56,491 nucleotides of DNA from an uncultured Prevotellaceae bacterium (GCA_902770635.1 CACXTX010000010.1:1-56491); one strand, 5' to 3'; numbered from the stretch's first letter, positions 16,180 to 25,559 are shown. The notes: generated by a model not told the origin, from the letters alone. Numbers and translations are program-made.

Positions 16180-16185
16180 ATTTCT

Positions 16186-17004
16186 TTACTTTTTGTTTGT
16201 TCTGTATCGCTGCAAGAGGGGGATTTCCACACACAGGGCATCCGCCAGGCGGCGGGCTACCTGTTGGGCACCCCACTCGTTATAGTGGGTATTGTCCTTA
16301 CGACCCTGGGGAAGGGCGGGATGCTCACCGGGCTTATACCACATGTGGAGCTTCTTGGAGCCTTCCTTGCCGAGTGAGGTCTCGAGGTCGTAGGTAATCT
16401 TGTTGGCATCGATATAATGGACATGCAGACGCTCAGCCACCAGGCGGGGTGCTATGCGGTAGAAGCCGTGGGTATCGACGAGGGTATCGCCCTCGATGAT
16501 CTTGGGTGCATCCTTGAAGGTGGTGTTGCGCAGGGCCTCGTCCTCTGCCTTATTATCGACTTTCAGGGTATAGTTGCGACGCACCACACTGTTCATGAGG
16601 ATGGGGATGCCACCTTTCTCACGGGTCTCGCGGACATAACGCTCGAGCATCCACTGGAAGGTGGAATGAGCCTCGGTATGCCTATCGACAGCAGGTTTCT
16701 CGTCGTTATGACCAAACTGGATGATGACATAGTCACCAGGCTGCATCTTCTCCAGCACCTTGGCCCAACGGCCCTCGTTATAGAAAGAGAGTGAAGAGCG
16801 ACCATTGACCGCATGGTTATCGACAACCACAGGACTGGTGAAGCAGTCCTGCAGGGCCATGCCCCACCCTCGCTCAGGAGAACCCTTCGACAGGTCCTTC
16901 TTGGCAGCGGTGGAGTCACCGATGATGAAGATTGTGGTCTGCTTCTCCGGAGTGGCTGCTGTCCATAAAAGACAAGCTACCATAAAAAAGATAAATTTCT
17001 TCAT
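16186..17004 (-). CDS. secreted SGNH/GDSL acetylesterase (rhamnogalacturonan acetylesterase-like)
   Basis: 272 aa with a signal peptide (FIFFMVACLLWTAA). The four SGNH blocks are visible: GDSTAA with the catalytic Ser (about 29-34), NHAVNGRSS, QFGHND, and DNTHYNEWG with the Asp/His pair near the C-terminus. This matches the rhamnogalacturonan acetylesterase (CE12) branch, which removes acetyl groups from pectic or other sugars. The gene starts within the hisS stop (TAATG) and runs into wza/wzz. Inferred role: O-deacetylation of the exported polysaccharide, or plant polysaccharide breakdown; the operon position favours the first. Confidence 0.85.
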   Translation of the reverse strand: MKKFIFFMVACLLWTAATPEKQTTIFIIGDSTAAKKDLSKGSPERGWGMALQDCFTSPVVVDNHAVNGRSSLSFYNEGRWAKVLEKMQPGDYVIIQFGHNDEKPAVDRHTEAHSTFQWMLERYVRETREKGGIPILMNSVVRRNYTLKVDNKAEDEALRNTTFKDAPKIIEGDTLVDTHGFYRIAPRLVAERLHVHYIDANKITYDLETSLGKEGSKKLHMWYKPGEHPALPQGRKDNTHYNEWGAQQVARRLADALCVEIPLLQRYRTNKK

Positions 17005-18368
17005 TACAAGGCTTTTATGAGTTCGTCGGGAGTGAGTAAGACTTGTTCACCTGTTTCCATATTCTTGAGGGTAATCTTGCCAGCATTCATCTCATTCTCG
17101 CCTGCCAGGGCTACGAAGGGGATTTGCTTGGCATTGGCATAGGACATCTGCTTCTTCATCTTGGCAGCATCGGGATAGAGCTCAGCACGGATGCCACTCT
17201 CGCGTACCTTATATATAATAGGTAGGCAGTAGGCAGCTTCCTGTTGACCGAAATTGATGAAGAGAACCTGGGTGCCATTCATGGACTCCTTGGGATAGAG
17301 GTCCAGCTGGTTGAGCACGTCGTAGATGCGGTCAGCACCGAAGGAGATGCCTACCCCCGAGAGGCCGGGCATGCCGAAGATGCCGGTGAGGTTGTCGTAG
17401 CGACCACCACCCGTGATGCTACCTATCTGTACATCGAGGGCTTTCACCTCGAAGATGGCACCGGTGTAGTAGTTTAGTCCTCTTGCGAGAGTTAGATCAA
17501 GTTGGATCTCACTCTCTAGTGAAGAGTGAACAGTGAATAGTGAAAGGATGTAGCGGGTTTCCTCGACACCCTTGAGGCCAATCTCGCTGTCTTTGAGGAC
17601 GTCGGCGATGGTGGCCAGCTTCTCTTCGTTGGTACCCGAGAGCATGATGATGGGTTGGAGCTTGGCAATCTGTTCCTCGGTGAGTCCATCCTCACGGAGT
17701 TCCTGGTTGACATGGTCGATGCCTATCTTGTCGAGTTTGTCGATGGCTACCGTGATATCGACAATCTTATCGGATGCACCGATGACCTCGGCGATGCCAG
17801 AGAGGATCTTGCGGTTGTTGATCTTGATTTCTACACGGATGCCCAAGCGAGAGAATACGGTATCGATAATCTGCATAAGCTCTACCTCGTTGAGGAGAGA
17901 GTCAGAGCCTACGATATCGGCATCGCACTGGTAGAACTCACGGTAACGTCCCTTCTGGGGTCTGTCAGCTCGCCATACGGGTTGTATCTGGTAGCGTTTG
18001 AAGGGTAGCTGTAACTCGTCGCGGTGCATCACCACATAGCGGGCGAAGGGCACGGTGAGGTCGTAGCGGAGGCCTTTTTCACATAGCTTAGCAGCTATTT
18101 TAGTTGAGAGTTGAGAGTGGAGAGTTGAGAGTTCCTCTTCCGATAACTTAGACATAAAGTCGCCTGAGTTCAACACCTTGAACAGGAGTTTGTCGCCCTC
18201 CTCGCCATATTTACCCATGAGGGTCTGGAGCGTCTCCATCGCGGGAGTCTCTATCTGCTGGAAGCCATAGAGGGCATACACCTCGCGGATGGTGTCGAAG
18301 ATATAGTTGCGCTTGGCCATCTCTACAGGGCCGAAGTCGCGCGTTCCCTTTGGAATACTTGGTTTCAT
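17004..18368 (-). CDS. hisS: histidyl-tRNA synthetase
   Basis: 454 aa, class II synthetase charging tRNA-His. Motif 2 region [12 protein letters not shown] and the histidine A-box RGLNYYTG are clear, with a C-terminal anticodon-binding domain. Two stretches are made of heptamer repeats read in frame: about residues 75-88 (18104-18141, giving STLHSQLST) and about 274-285 (17513-17547, giving FTVHSSL). These short peptides look like repeat insertions tolerated in surface loops. The stop overlaps the ATG of the acetylesterase gene by one base. Confidence 0.95.
   Translation of the reverse strand: MKPSIPKGTRDFGPVEMAKRNYIFDTIREVYALYGFQQIETPAMETLQTLMGKYGEEGDKLLFKVLNSGDFMSKLSEEELSTLHSQLSTKIAAKLCEKGLRYDLTVPFARYVVMHRDELQLPFKRYQIQPVWRADRPQKGRYREFYQCDADIVGSDSLLNEVELMQIIDTVFSRLGIRVEIKINNRKILSGIAEVIGASDKIVDITVAIDKLDKIGIDHVNQELREDGLTEEQIAKLQPIIMLSGTNEEKLATIADVLKDSEIGLKGVEETRYILSLFTVHSSLESEIQLDLTLARGLNYYTGAIFEVKALDVQIGSITGGGRYDNLTGIFGMPGLSGVGISFGADRIYDVLNQLDLYPKESMNGTQVLFINFGQQEAAYCLPIIYKVRESGIRAELYPDAAKMKKQMSYANAKQIPFVALAGENEMNAGKITLKNMETGEQVLLTPDELIKAL
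17513..17547. repeat. 7-nt-period array inside hisS
   Basis: GTGAAGA, GTGAACA, GTGAATA, GTGAAAG are consecutive heptamers on the plus strand, translated in frame within the hisS coding region on the other strand. Confidence 0.75.
18104..18141. repeat. 7-nt-period array inside hisS
   Basis: GAGTTGA, GAGTGGA, GAGTTGA, GAGTTCC-type heptamers lie inside the hisS coding region, read in frame on the minus strand. Confidence 0.75.
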
Positions 18369-18374
18369 ATTATT

Positions 18375-18600
18375 CTAAATTAGAAATGTGAAATGAGAAA
18401 TGAGAAATAACGGGCTTTGCCCTAAATGAGGAATGAGGAATGTCAATCGCTGATAGGATTAAAGTTCATTTAACATTTTTCTCTTTTAACTTTGTTGACT
18501 TTTGTCACGACTCATTCTTCATTTTTCATTTTCATTTCTCATTAATCATTCTTAGACCTAAAGGTCAAAGCGACCAGAGGTCGAGTTCTCATTACTCATT
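18375..18600. repeat. heptamer arrays and two mini-hairpins between hisS and purA
   Basis: GAAATGA and GAGGAAT heptamers occur at about 18385-18440 and CATT/TTCATTT-type units at about 18510-18550. Two perfect small palindromes follow: GACCT-AA-AGGTC (18555-18566) and CGACC-AGA-GGTCG (18571-18583). No gene is present. Confidence 0.65.
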
Positions 18601-19872
18601 TTATTTTCTTACGATCGTTTGAGCGCGGTCGGGACCGATGCTGATGATTCGAATGGGTGTCTCAAGTTCTTTTTCCAGGAAGGCGATGTAGTCGCTGAAC
18701 TGTTTGGGGAACTGGGACTCGGAGGTGAATTGCGTCATATCGGTCTTCCAGCCGGGGAGGGTCTCATAGACAGGTTCGATGCCAGACTCGATGTCGTAGG
18801 GGAAGTCGCGGGTGAGCTCGCCGTTCACCTTATAAGCTGTGCATGCCTTGATGGTGTCGAAGCCATCGAGGACGTCGGACTTCATCATGATGAGCTGGGT
18901 GACGCCATTGACCATGATGCTGTAGCGGAGGGCTACCAGGTCAATCCAACCACAGCGACGCTCACGACCCGTAACAGCCCCATACTCGTGACCCAGGTCA
19001 CGAATGAGTTTGCCCGTCTCGTCGAACAGCTCGGTGGGGAAAGGACCCGCACCGACACGGGTGCAGTAGGCCTTCATGATGCCATAAACCTCGCCAATCT
19101 TGTTGGGTCCGATGCCCAGTCCTGTGCAGGCTCCCGCACAGATGGTGTTGCTGGAGGTGACAAAGGGATAGGAGCCGAAATCAACGTCGAGCATGGTACC
19201 CTGAGCACCCTCGCAGAGGATGGACTTGCCTGCACGCAAGGCTTTGTTGATCTCATGCTCAGAATCGACCAGGTGGAACTGGCGCAGGTATTCGATGCCC
19301 TTGAGCCATTTCTGCTCGACCTCGGTGATGTCATAATCGAAGTTCAGGGACTTGAGGATGGCCTCGTGACGAGCCTTATGGGCTGCATACTTAGCCTCGA
19401 AGTTGTCGAGGATGTCGCCTACGCGCAGGCCATTGCGGGAAACCTTATCGGTATAGGTAGGACCGATGCCCTTACCAGTGGTGCCCACCTTGTCCTTGCC
19501 TTTCTGTGCCTCATAGGCCGCATCGAGTACCCGATGGGTCGGCATGATGAGATGAGCTTTCTTGGAGATATGCAGGCGTTCCTTGAGCGCATGACCACTG
19601 GCCTCGAGCGCCTGGGCCTCCTCCATGAAAAGGTCGGGAGCCAAGACGACACCATTACCTATGATATTGGTCTTACCCCCCTGGAAGATGCCAGAGGGAA
19701 TAGAGCGAAGCACATATTTCTGACCTTCGAACTCCAGCGTATGTCCCGCATTAGGACCACCCTGGAAACGAGCCACCACATCATACTGAGGGGTGAGCAC
19801 ATCAACAACCTTACCTTTTCCTTCGTCGCCCCACTGCAAACCCAGCAGGACATCAACTTTACCTTGATTCAT
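18601..19872 (-). CDS. purA: adenylosuccinate synthetase
   Basis: 423 aa, the normal length. It joins IMP and aspartate using GTP, the first step to AMP. The P-loop-like GDEGKGKVVD (about 15-24), GPNAGHT with the catalytic His, and VGTTGKGIGPTY are present, as is the C-terminal GPDRAQTI. Its ATG overlaps the stop of the Fur-family gene (ATGA), so purA is translated as second gene of that unit. The large open frame on the opposite strand is a shadow. Confidence 0.96.
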   Translation of the reverse strand: MNQGKVDVLLGLQWGDEGKGKVVDVLTPQYDVVARFQGGPNAGHTLEFEGQKYVLRSIPSGIFQGGKTNIIGNGVVLAPDLFMEEAQALEASGHALKERLHISKKAHLIMPTHRVLDAAYEAQKGKDKVGTTGKGIGPTYTDKVSRNGLRVGDILDNFEAKYAAHKARHEAILKSLNFDYDITEVEQKWLKGIEYLRQFHLVDSEHEINKALRAGKSILCEGAQGTMLDVDFGSYPFVTSSNTICAGACTGLGIGPNKIGEVYGIMKAYCTRVGAGPFPTELFDETGKLIRDLGHEYGAVTGRERRCGWIDLVALRYSIMVNGVTQLIMMKSDVLDGFDTIKACTAYKVNGELTRDFPYDIESGIEPVYETLPGWKTDMTQFTSESQFPKQFSDYIAFLEKELETPIRIISIGPDRAQTIVRK

Positions 19873-20372
19873 TGTTTCTTATCATTTTTTTGGTTCTTTC
19901 TCTTTTCTTCCAAACGGGCCTTGCGGGTGGCAACAGCCTGACACGAGCTACAGATGCCATAGATGTAGAGCGTAAAGCCATCCTTGTGGAAGCGCTTGGT
20001 ACGCAGGGACTTAATGGCATCAGCCACCGGCTGTGACTGGATTTCCGTGACACGTCCACACATGGTGCAGACCTGGTGGCAATGACCGTTGTTATCGTAG
20101 CAGGCCTCATAACGCGTGGTGGACTGGACACGATGACGGATGACCAGACGCAGCTCCATGAAGAGCTTCAGCGTGTTATAGAGAGTGGCCCTGCTGACCA
20201 GGAAATTATATTCACTGACAAGCTTATCGCCAAGCTCCTCGAGGGTGAAATGGTCCGTGGTGCTATAGACTGCATCCAAGATGGTATAGCGCTCGGGCGT
20301 CTTCCTATAATTGTTTTGTTCTAAGTAATGGGTCAGGATTTCCTTGACCCTCTCTTTGACACTTTCTCTCAT
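19869..20372 (-). CDS. Fur-family metal-dependent transcriptional repressor
   Basis: 167 aa. Winged helix with RKTPERYTILDAVY and SRATLYNTLKLF (recognition helix), then the metal-binding dimerisation half with HCHQVCTMCG and CSSC, two CxxC pairs that form the structural zinc site. It could be Fur, PerR or Zur; sequence alone does not decide. The C-terminus is a charged Lys/Arg tail. It shares a 4-bp ATGA overlap with purA. A -7 box TAATTTTG lies 31 bp upstream of the ATG. Confidence 0.9.
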   Translation of the reverse strand: MRESVKERVKEILTHYLEQNNYRKTPERYTILDAVYSTTDHFTLEELGDKLVSEYNFLVSRATLYNTLKLFMELRLVIRHRVQSTTRYEACYDNNGHCHQVCTMCGRVTEIQSQPVADAIKSLRTKRFHKDGFTLYIYGICSSCQAVATRKARLEEKRKNQKNDKKQ

Positions 20373-20403
20373 TTCATGTGGTTAAAATGGTTCAAAAACC
20401 GCA

Positions 20404-20411
20404 CAAAATTA
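20404..20411 (-). promoter_or_regulatory. -7 box (TAATTTTG) for the fur-purA unit
   Basis: CAAAATTA on the plus strand, 31 bp before the Fur start at 20372. It matches TAnnTTTG. Confidence 0.55.
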
Positions 20412-20474
20412 CGAAAAAACGAGCAAAACGCAAAGGAAATGACGACTTTTTCTTTAGAAACGGGCAAGAATTAT

Positions 20475-21170
20475 TTAAAAAATGTCTAAATCAATGGATT
20501 TCGTGGCACTTTTTGCCAATCGCTCATAGAGAAGGCCCAGTTCTGCGAAGCGCTGGAGGCTCTGCATAGCCGCCTTGCGGACAGCAGGATAAGGTCCCTG
20601 GAGGGCGCATAATGCCTGGTCGAGGTACTCGTTGATGCCCCGCTCGTTGGGTTCCTGTCCGTTCATGAATAGTCGGGAGAGGACATGGAAGCCACATAAC
20701 TGGTCATACTCCTTGTCGGAGGCTATCCACTGATAAGCCTTATCAGCGGCAAAAGGAAGGTGTTGGTAGAGGTTAAAGGCCAGTTGCTCAGCAATCTCCT
20801 GGGTGGGAATCTGTTCCTGCCAGATGTCGATGACCTCGGGTAACACCTCGTCGGGGGGCATCAGCATGGAAGCAAGAATCTTACACTCCCGCACGTTCTC
20901 CTTGTACAAAGCGATGGAAAGATCATAGAGTGAAGAGTGAAGAGTTGGGAGTGAAGAATCATTAACCATGAACCGTGAATCATTAACCATTAACCGTGAA
21001 CCAATAACCAATAACCGTATTTCTTCCGCTTTTGCTTGCAAACGTGGAAGGGTGGCTCCCCAGTTGAGGTGATAGTTCAGACCCTTGTCGCGCATGGACT
21101 GAACGACTGCACCATCCATCATCAGGCGGAAGGACAGCTTGATTTCCTTGACAACATCATGAATATCCAT
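20475..21170 (-). CDS. HEAT-like protein, probably AlkD-type DNA alkylation repair family
   Basis: 231 aa, all helical. LYKENVRECKILASMLMP, WQEQIPTQEIAEQLAFNLYQHLP and DKEYDQLCGFHVLSRLF resemble the helical repeats of AlkD-like proteins; the family match is by eye and moderate. Residues about 50-82 (20926-21022) are encoded by a heptamer array (ATTAACC, AACCAAT, GTGAACC units) read in frame as LMVNDSRFMVNDSS, clearly an insertion. It follows dipeptidyl peptidase III by 43 bp on the same strand. DNA glycosylase activity is not shown by sequence. Confidence 0.6.
   Translation of the reverse strand: MDIHDVVKEIKLSFRLMMDGAVVQSMRDKGLNYHLNWGATLPRLQAKAEEIRLLVIGSRLMVNDSRFMVNDSSLPTLHSSLYDLSIALYKENVRECKILASMLMPPDEVLPEVIDIWQEQIPTQEIAEQLAFNLYQHLPFAADKAYQWIASDKEYDQLCGFHVLSRLFMNGQEPNERGINEYLDQALCALQGPYPAVRKAAMQSLQRFAELGLLYERLAKSATKSIDLDIF
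20926..21022. repeat. 7-nt-period array inside the AlkD-like gene
   Basis: Three sub-arrays abut: GTGAAGA-type, ATTAACC/GTGAACC-type and CCAATAA-type heptamers. The array lies in the coding region and keeps the frame open. Confidence 0.75.
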
Positions 21171-21213
21171 ATCCTGCGAATCACGTTTATTGGTTATTGG
21201 TTATTGTTTATTG

Positions 21214-23157
21214 TCACATCGTTCCATATTCAGTACTGTATCGCAGCATCTGGTGGGTATAGGACTCGGAGTAGTTGACCTGGATGTCGCAGATCTCCCC
21301 CTGGTCGTCGAGGACAGGAAGGAGCCAGGGATTGATGAAGCCCTTGTAGGGAGCGAGGTTCAGCTGGGCATAGCGAGAGAGGACCTCCTGATGGAGTTGG
21401 GGGTCAACGGACACGGCGTAAGTCTCGACCAAGTGGCGGGCTGCTGCATAGTCACCCTCACTCTTAATACGCTGAATCTCAGCGAGTAGCTTGGCGAACA
21501 GTGAACGAAGTCTTGAATAGTCGTTGATCTGCACATAGGTCTTGCCAGCGCGCTGGATGAACTCGATGACACCCTCCCCCTGTGCATAGCACCAATGGGC
21601 GATGAGGGCACGGTTGCGCATGTGAGCTTCCTCGATCTGATGACCCGGTTGGATGCGTACCAACTGCGTCATGAGACCATTCATGATATAAGAATAATAC
21701 TGGGCCTTATAAGCCTCCGCATCAGGCAGCAGTCCCAGGTCGATAAGTTTCTGGTCAGCCATGTAATACAGTCCAAAGAGGTCAGCACGCGCCTCCTCGA
21801 TGGTATTGCCATAAGCCTTGAGCGCATCAGGGTCTGTGCCGGGCAAGAGCTGGCCGGAGCCATGACCCAGACACTCGTGGAGGTCCGTATGGAGGTCATC
21901 ACAGCGATCGCCATACTTTTTGATCAAAGCCAGTGTGTCGGCATCGATGACAAACTCCTCCTTGAAGCCAGAACCCTGAGCAGCCTTGTTATAGGCATCG
22001 GTGATATTAGAGATGGTAATGCTCTTAGAGCCATGCCGAGCCCGTATCCAGTCCGCATTGGGCAGGTTGATGCCAATAGCGGTAGAGGGATATTCATCGC
22101 CTCCCAGCATGGCCGCACAGATGGCATTGGCCACCACCCCCTTAACCTTTGGTTTCCGGAAACGCGGATCAACAGGAGAATGGTCCTCAAACCACTGGGC
22201 ATGGCGTGAGATGGTCTGGGTGCGCTGGGTGGCCTCCAAGTCCTTATACTCGACGATGCCCTCCCACGAGCCCTTCAAGCCCAGGGGATCGCCATAGACC
22301 TCGATGAAACCATTGACGAAGTCGATGCGTCCTTCATGTTCGTTAACCCACGCGATGCAATAGTCGTTGAAGAGACGCAGATCGCCCGTCATATAATAGT
22401 CGATGAGCAGCTGGATGACCTGCGCCTGGTGATCGTTCTCAGCCACCGTCTTGGCCTTCTGGAGCCAATAGACGATGTGGCGGATGGTATGGGCATAGCG
22501 TCCGGAGGCAGACCACACCTCTTCGAAGACCTTTCCATCCCGTTTGACCAAGGTGGTATTAAGACCATAGGAGACCGGCTCGGCATCCTCCCCGGCAGCA
22601 GTCTTCAAAGCCGCATAATAGTCCTCTGCCTCCTGTTGGGTGACTCCCTCATAGAAATGACAAGCAGAGGTCTGTATCAAATCCTCGCCATCCGCCTTGT
22701 TGACACGCTTTGGCAAGACAGCAGGATTGAAAATAACGGGGAAGAGTTCGCGACAGAGATCCTCTAGCGTCTCACCCTCCTGCAAAGGCAGACGAGAGGC
22801 AGGAACCTGCTGCAGACAACGGCGCAGGTAGTCCTCGGAGAAGCCCGGCTGGAACTTCTCGCAGCCATAGTGATGGTAGATGCCATTGGAGAACCAGAGG
22901 CGCTTGAGATAAACCTCAAGAGCCTGGAAATCAGCGGTATCGTGCGCTATGGTCAGGTCAGTATAAACCGTCTCCAGCACCTTTCGGATGCGGAGGTTAT
23001 AGCGGCCAAACTGGTCGAAGGTGATATCGCGCCCATAGAGGGTGGCCTGCGAGAGGTAATAGACCAATCGCTTCTGACATAAAGTTAATTGCTCAAACCC
23101 GTTTAACCGGTATCTGAGCAATTGAATGTCAGCGAAACGCTCATCAGCAACATTCAT
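21214..23157 (-). CDS. dipeptidyl peptidase III (M49 zinc metallopeptidase)
   Basis: 647 aa. The zinc motif HECLGH (about residues 426-431) and the second motif EEARAD (about 455-460) that supplies the third ligand are the M49 signature. Removes dipeptides from the N-terminus of peptides. No signal peptide is seen, so probably cytoplasmic. A heptamer array TTATTGG x3 separates it from the AlkD-like gene downstream. The start ATG (MNVADERF) sits 10 bp after the AraC-type gene stop, so these may form a unit. Confidence 0.9.
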   Translation of the reverse strand: MNVADERFADIQLLRYRLNGFEQLTLCQKRLVYYLSQATLYGRDITFDQFGRYNLRIRKVLETVYTDLTIAHDTADFQALEVYLKRLWFSNGIYHHYGCEKFQPGFSEDYLRRCLQQVPASRLPLQEGETLEDLCRELFPVIFNPAVLPKRVNKADGEDLIQTSACHFYEGVTQQEAEDYYAALKTAAGEDAEPVSYGLNTTLVKRDGKVFEEVWSASGRYAHTIRHIVYWLQKAKTVAENDHQAQVIQLLIDYYMTGDLRLFNDYCIAWVNEHEGRIDFVNGFIEVYGDPLGLKGSWEGIVEYKDLEATQRTQTISRHAQWFEDHSPVDPRFRKPKVKGVVANAICAAMLGGDEYPSTAIGINLPNADWIRARHGSKSITISNITDAYNKAAQGSGFKEEFVIDADTLALIKKYGDRCDDLHTDLHECLGHGSGQLLPGTDPDALKAYGNTIEEARADLFGLYYMADQKLIDLGLLPDAEAYKAQYYSYIMNGLMTQLVRIQPGHQIEEAHMRNRALIAHWCYAQGEGVIEFIQRAGKTYVQINDYSRLRSLFAKLLAEIQRIKSEGDYAAARHLVETYAVSVDPQLHQEVLSRYAQLNLAPYKGFINPWLLPVLDDQGEICDIQVNYSESYTHQMLRYSTEYGTM

Positions 23158-23166
23158 ACCGCAGCA

Positions 23167-23619
23167 TCAGCGTTTCTTGTCAACCTTTACCTTTTCCGAA
23201 GGGTGTTGGGCGAGGTGTTTGATACGATACTCTCGAGGTGTCATGTTCATGATCTTGTAGAAAGACGCATAGAACGACTGCCTATTGGCAAAGCCAACCA
23301 TGTCGCTCACCTCTTCCATACGAAGATCCTGATAACGGCGATCCACGAGAATCGCCATTGCCTCCTCGATTCTGAACTTGTTGACGAAAGAAGTGTAGTT
23401 CATGTGAAAGCGGACATTCACCACTGCTGAGATGTAGCGTGTATTGGTTCCTAAATCCTCGGCAAGTTTTTTGGCTGAATAATCCTTATCCTTATACTTC
23501 TTTTGCATGACGATGATGTCCAGGATCTTTTCCTTCATCTCGTCCATCAACCTAGGGTTCACCAGACTTCTGTAGGCAGCCTCTTTTTCCTTTTTTTCTG
23601 TAATGTTATACTTGGCCAT
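23167..23619 (-). CDS. AraC-family transcriptional regulator (HTH only)
   Basis: 150 aa from the ATG at 23619 (MAKYNITEKK); the frame is open 16 codons upstream, but that part overlaps the promoter region. C-terminal double helix-turn-helix of AraC type: SAKKLAEDLGTNTRYIS and RMEEVSDMVGFANRQSFYASF with FYKIMNMTPREYR. There is no sensor domain, only a short N-terminal helical piece, as in many Bacteroidota single-domain regulators. Target unknown; the downstream peptidase gene is a candidate. Confidence 0.85.
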   Translation of the reverse strand: MAKYNITEKKEKEAAYRSLVNPRLMDEMKEKILDIIVMQKKYKDKDYSAKKLAEDLGTNTRYISAVVNVRFHMNYTSFVNKFRIEEAMAILVDRRYQDLRMEEVSDMVGFANRQSFYASFYKIMNMTPREYRIKHLAQHPSEKVKVDKKR

Positions 23620-23656
23620 AACCCTATTATAAATTATTAATACATCAATTACTCTG

Positions 23657-23664
23657 CAAAAGTA
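23657..23664 (-). promoter_or_regulatory. -7 box (TACTTTTG) for the AraC-type gene
   Basis: CAAAAGTA on the plus strand, 38 bp upstream of the chosen ATG. A TTG lies about 23 bp further upstream (within TTTGAAGG on the minus strand). Confidence 0.5.
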
Positions 23665-23725
23665 CAAAAAAATTTAAATATAGCCTTCAAATAATTTATA
23701 AAAAATCTAAAAATCAGGAAAAAAG

Positions 23726-25045
23726 TTACAGATCCTTCAACAAAACAGTTCGTGCATCCCGCAAATAGGCACTGCGTACCTCGATGACCCTACCCCACTC
23801 GCCTGCCAATAATTTGGACAAGTCCAGGTCTATTTTCCATTTGCCCTGAGACTCCAAACGGTCTATCATCAGGCCCAGCGTCATGCGGGAAACATCCTCT
23901 GCAGGCATAAAGCGGGAGGTCTCCCCTTTCTCGTCGCTGGTCAGTTCGACAATCAGTCCGGCATTCAACAATTCGAACAACAACTCGTTGACAAAACGGA
24001 TGGGAATGGTCGTCAACTGACGCAGTTCGAGTGCCGAGAGCGCCTTCTGTCCATTGGCAAAACGTTTACAGATATGGCTCATCAGCAAGGCTGAGAGCAT
24101 GAGGCGATAGCGATGGCTGATCTCACGAGTATTTGCATCGTAGTCGTAATAGTCGAGGTTCTGGTTGGTATAGCTGAGTTCAGCCCCAAAGAGACAGATG
24201 GTCCAGGAAATCTGTACCCACAGCATGAAAAGAGGCAAAGCAGCAAAGGAGCCATAGATGGCATTATAGCTGGAGAGGAACATCTGCGAATGGATGTAGA
24301 AAATCTGCAGGCCCTGCATAGCGATACCCGCCAGGATGCCTGGAACGAGGGCAGCAGACACCTTGACATGGGTGTTGGGCATGAACACATAGAGGGCAAT
24401 GAACATAGCCGACATCAGGACGTATGGCAAGAGGTCGATGAGGAAACGCAACGTAGGTCCCAAGAGCAAGTAGTCGGGCATGGAATTGGCTATAGTAGCC
24501 ATGAAGATAGACAGACCCGAGGTCAACACAATGAAGATGGGAAACACGAAGAACACTGCCAGATAGTCCGTAAAGGTACGAAAGATGCTACGGGGCTTGG
24601 TGACCTGCCAAATCTCATTGAAGGCATCCTCGACATTGCTGACCAGCATGAGCACCGTATAGAGCATGAATATCAAGCCGATGCCCAGGAAGACACCCGA
24701 CTTGGTATGTACCAGGTAGCTGTTGACAAAGCCGATGATGACCTCTGCAGCCTGGGGCTGAGACTCGAAAGTCTGACGAAACCACACCTCTATGAAACGG
24801 TTGTAGCCGAAGCCACGGGCAATGGCAAAGACCACTGCCATGATGGGAACAATGGCCAACAAGGTGCCATAGGTCAGGGCAGCTGCCTTCTGCAACACCC
24901 GCTTCGCGGTAAAGAAGCGAATGGCAAGAACGACCTTCTTCAGTAACTCGAGGAAGAGGAAGCGCACTGGAGAGACATCATCCTCAGAGATGCGCCAGAG
25001 GTCCTTCTGGAAGAAGTTGATGATATTTTGGGCACGGATGGACAC
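23726..25045 (-). CDS. YihY/BrkB family inner membrane protein
   Basis: 439 aa starting at GTG (VSIRAQN); no upstream ATG is in frame. About six TM segments lie in residues 60-300, with AALTYGTLLAIVPIMAVVFAIARG, NEIWQV, YVFMPNT and LPLFMLWVQISWTICLFGAEL blocks typical of the family once called ribonuclease BN. The C-terminal 130 residues form a winged-helix-like cytosolic tail common in the Bacteroidota versions. Function unknown; the RNase BN label is historical and wrong for E. coli YihY. Confidence 0.85.
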   Translation of the reverse strand: MSIRAQNIINFFQKDLWRISEDDVSPVRFLFLELLKKVVLAIRFFTAKRVLQKAAALTYGTLLAIVPIMAVVFAIARGFGYNRFIEVWFRQTFESQPQAAEVIIGFVNSYLVHTKSGVFLGIGLIFMLYTVLMLVSNVEDAFNEIWQVTKPRSIFRTFTDYLAVFFVFPIFIVLTSGLSIFMATIANSMPDYLLLGPTLRFLIDLLPYVLMSAMFIALYVFMPNTHVKVSAALVPGILAGIAMQGLQIFYIHSQMFLSSYNAIYGSFAALPLFMLWVQISWTICLFGAELSYTNQNLDYYDYDANTREISHRYRLMLSALLMSHICKRFANGQKALSALELRQLTTIPIRFVNELLFELLNAGLIVELTSDEKGETSRFMPAEDVSRMTLGLMIDRLESQGKWKIDLDLSKLLAGEWGRVIEVRSAYLRDARTVLLKDL

Positions 25046-25054
25046 GAATGTATT

Positions 25055-25106
25055 AAAATTAAAAAATTACAAAATTAAAAAATTACAAAATTAAAAAATT
25101 AAATTT
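25055..25106. repeat. 8-nt-period AT array (AAAATTAA/AAATTACA)
   Basis: Repeats of AAATTA with one or two extra bases lie between the YihY-family start and the 3' end of rnpB. A similar array with the same TTAAATTTCAG ending occurs after valS at about 28480-28515. Confidence 0.65.
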
Positions 25107-25116
25107 CAGAAAAAAA

Positions 25117-25553
25117 GAAAGCAGTGTCGCTATAAGCCGGGTTCTGTGACTCCTCCAAGGAGGAGACGTCTGTCATTTATCTACTCTGCCTGTTACCAGA
25201 CAGCTCTAGCATTCTACCCTCCATCGCATCCCGAAGGAACTCGGACGGACAACCCTCAACCGATGGTTTACGCGAACTTGCAGCCTCCAGATGGGACAGC
25301 CTGACGATCACCCGTCAGCTGGTGGTCTCTTACACCCCCTTCTCACCCTTACTCCCCAACACTCCTACACATATTACATAGCGTCCTATACGTAGAACTT
25401 TCTTTGACCAAGGTCAAAGTGGGAAGCGGTTCTTTTCTTCTCCCTACACCTGCTATCACTAACAGCTGGCATTTTCACCAGTGGAGTGTCCTGTGCTGCC
25501 CGGACTTTCCTCTCGTGCACAAGGCACCAGCGACAGACCGTGGCACTGCTTTC
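25117..25553 (-). ncRNA. rnpB: RNase P RNA (class A)
   Basis: The minus strand carries the near-universal GAGGAAAGTCCGGGC block close to the 5' end (about 25500-25514) and ACAGAACCCGGCTTATAG near the 3' end (about 25128-25146). The P1 helix closes it: GAAAGCAGTG at the 5' end (25553-25544) pairs perfectly with CACTGCTTTC at the 3' end (25126-25117). The RNA is the catalytic part of RNase P, which trims tRNA 5' ends. A perfect 8-bp palindrome CTTTGACC-AA-GGTCAAAG (25402-25419) in a variable region looks like an inserted mini-hairpin. Long for the family at about 437 nt. Confidence 0.93.
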
Positions 25554-25559
25554 AGTTTG

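Noticed and set aside
18619-19941. 440-codon open frame on the plus strand over purA
   Set aside because: Exact antisense of purA and its Fur neighbour; low-complexity G/L/D composition of a shadow frame and no family motif.
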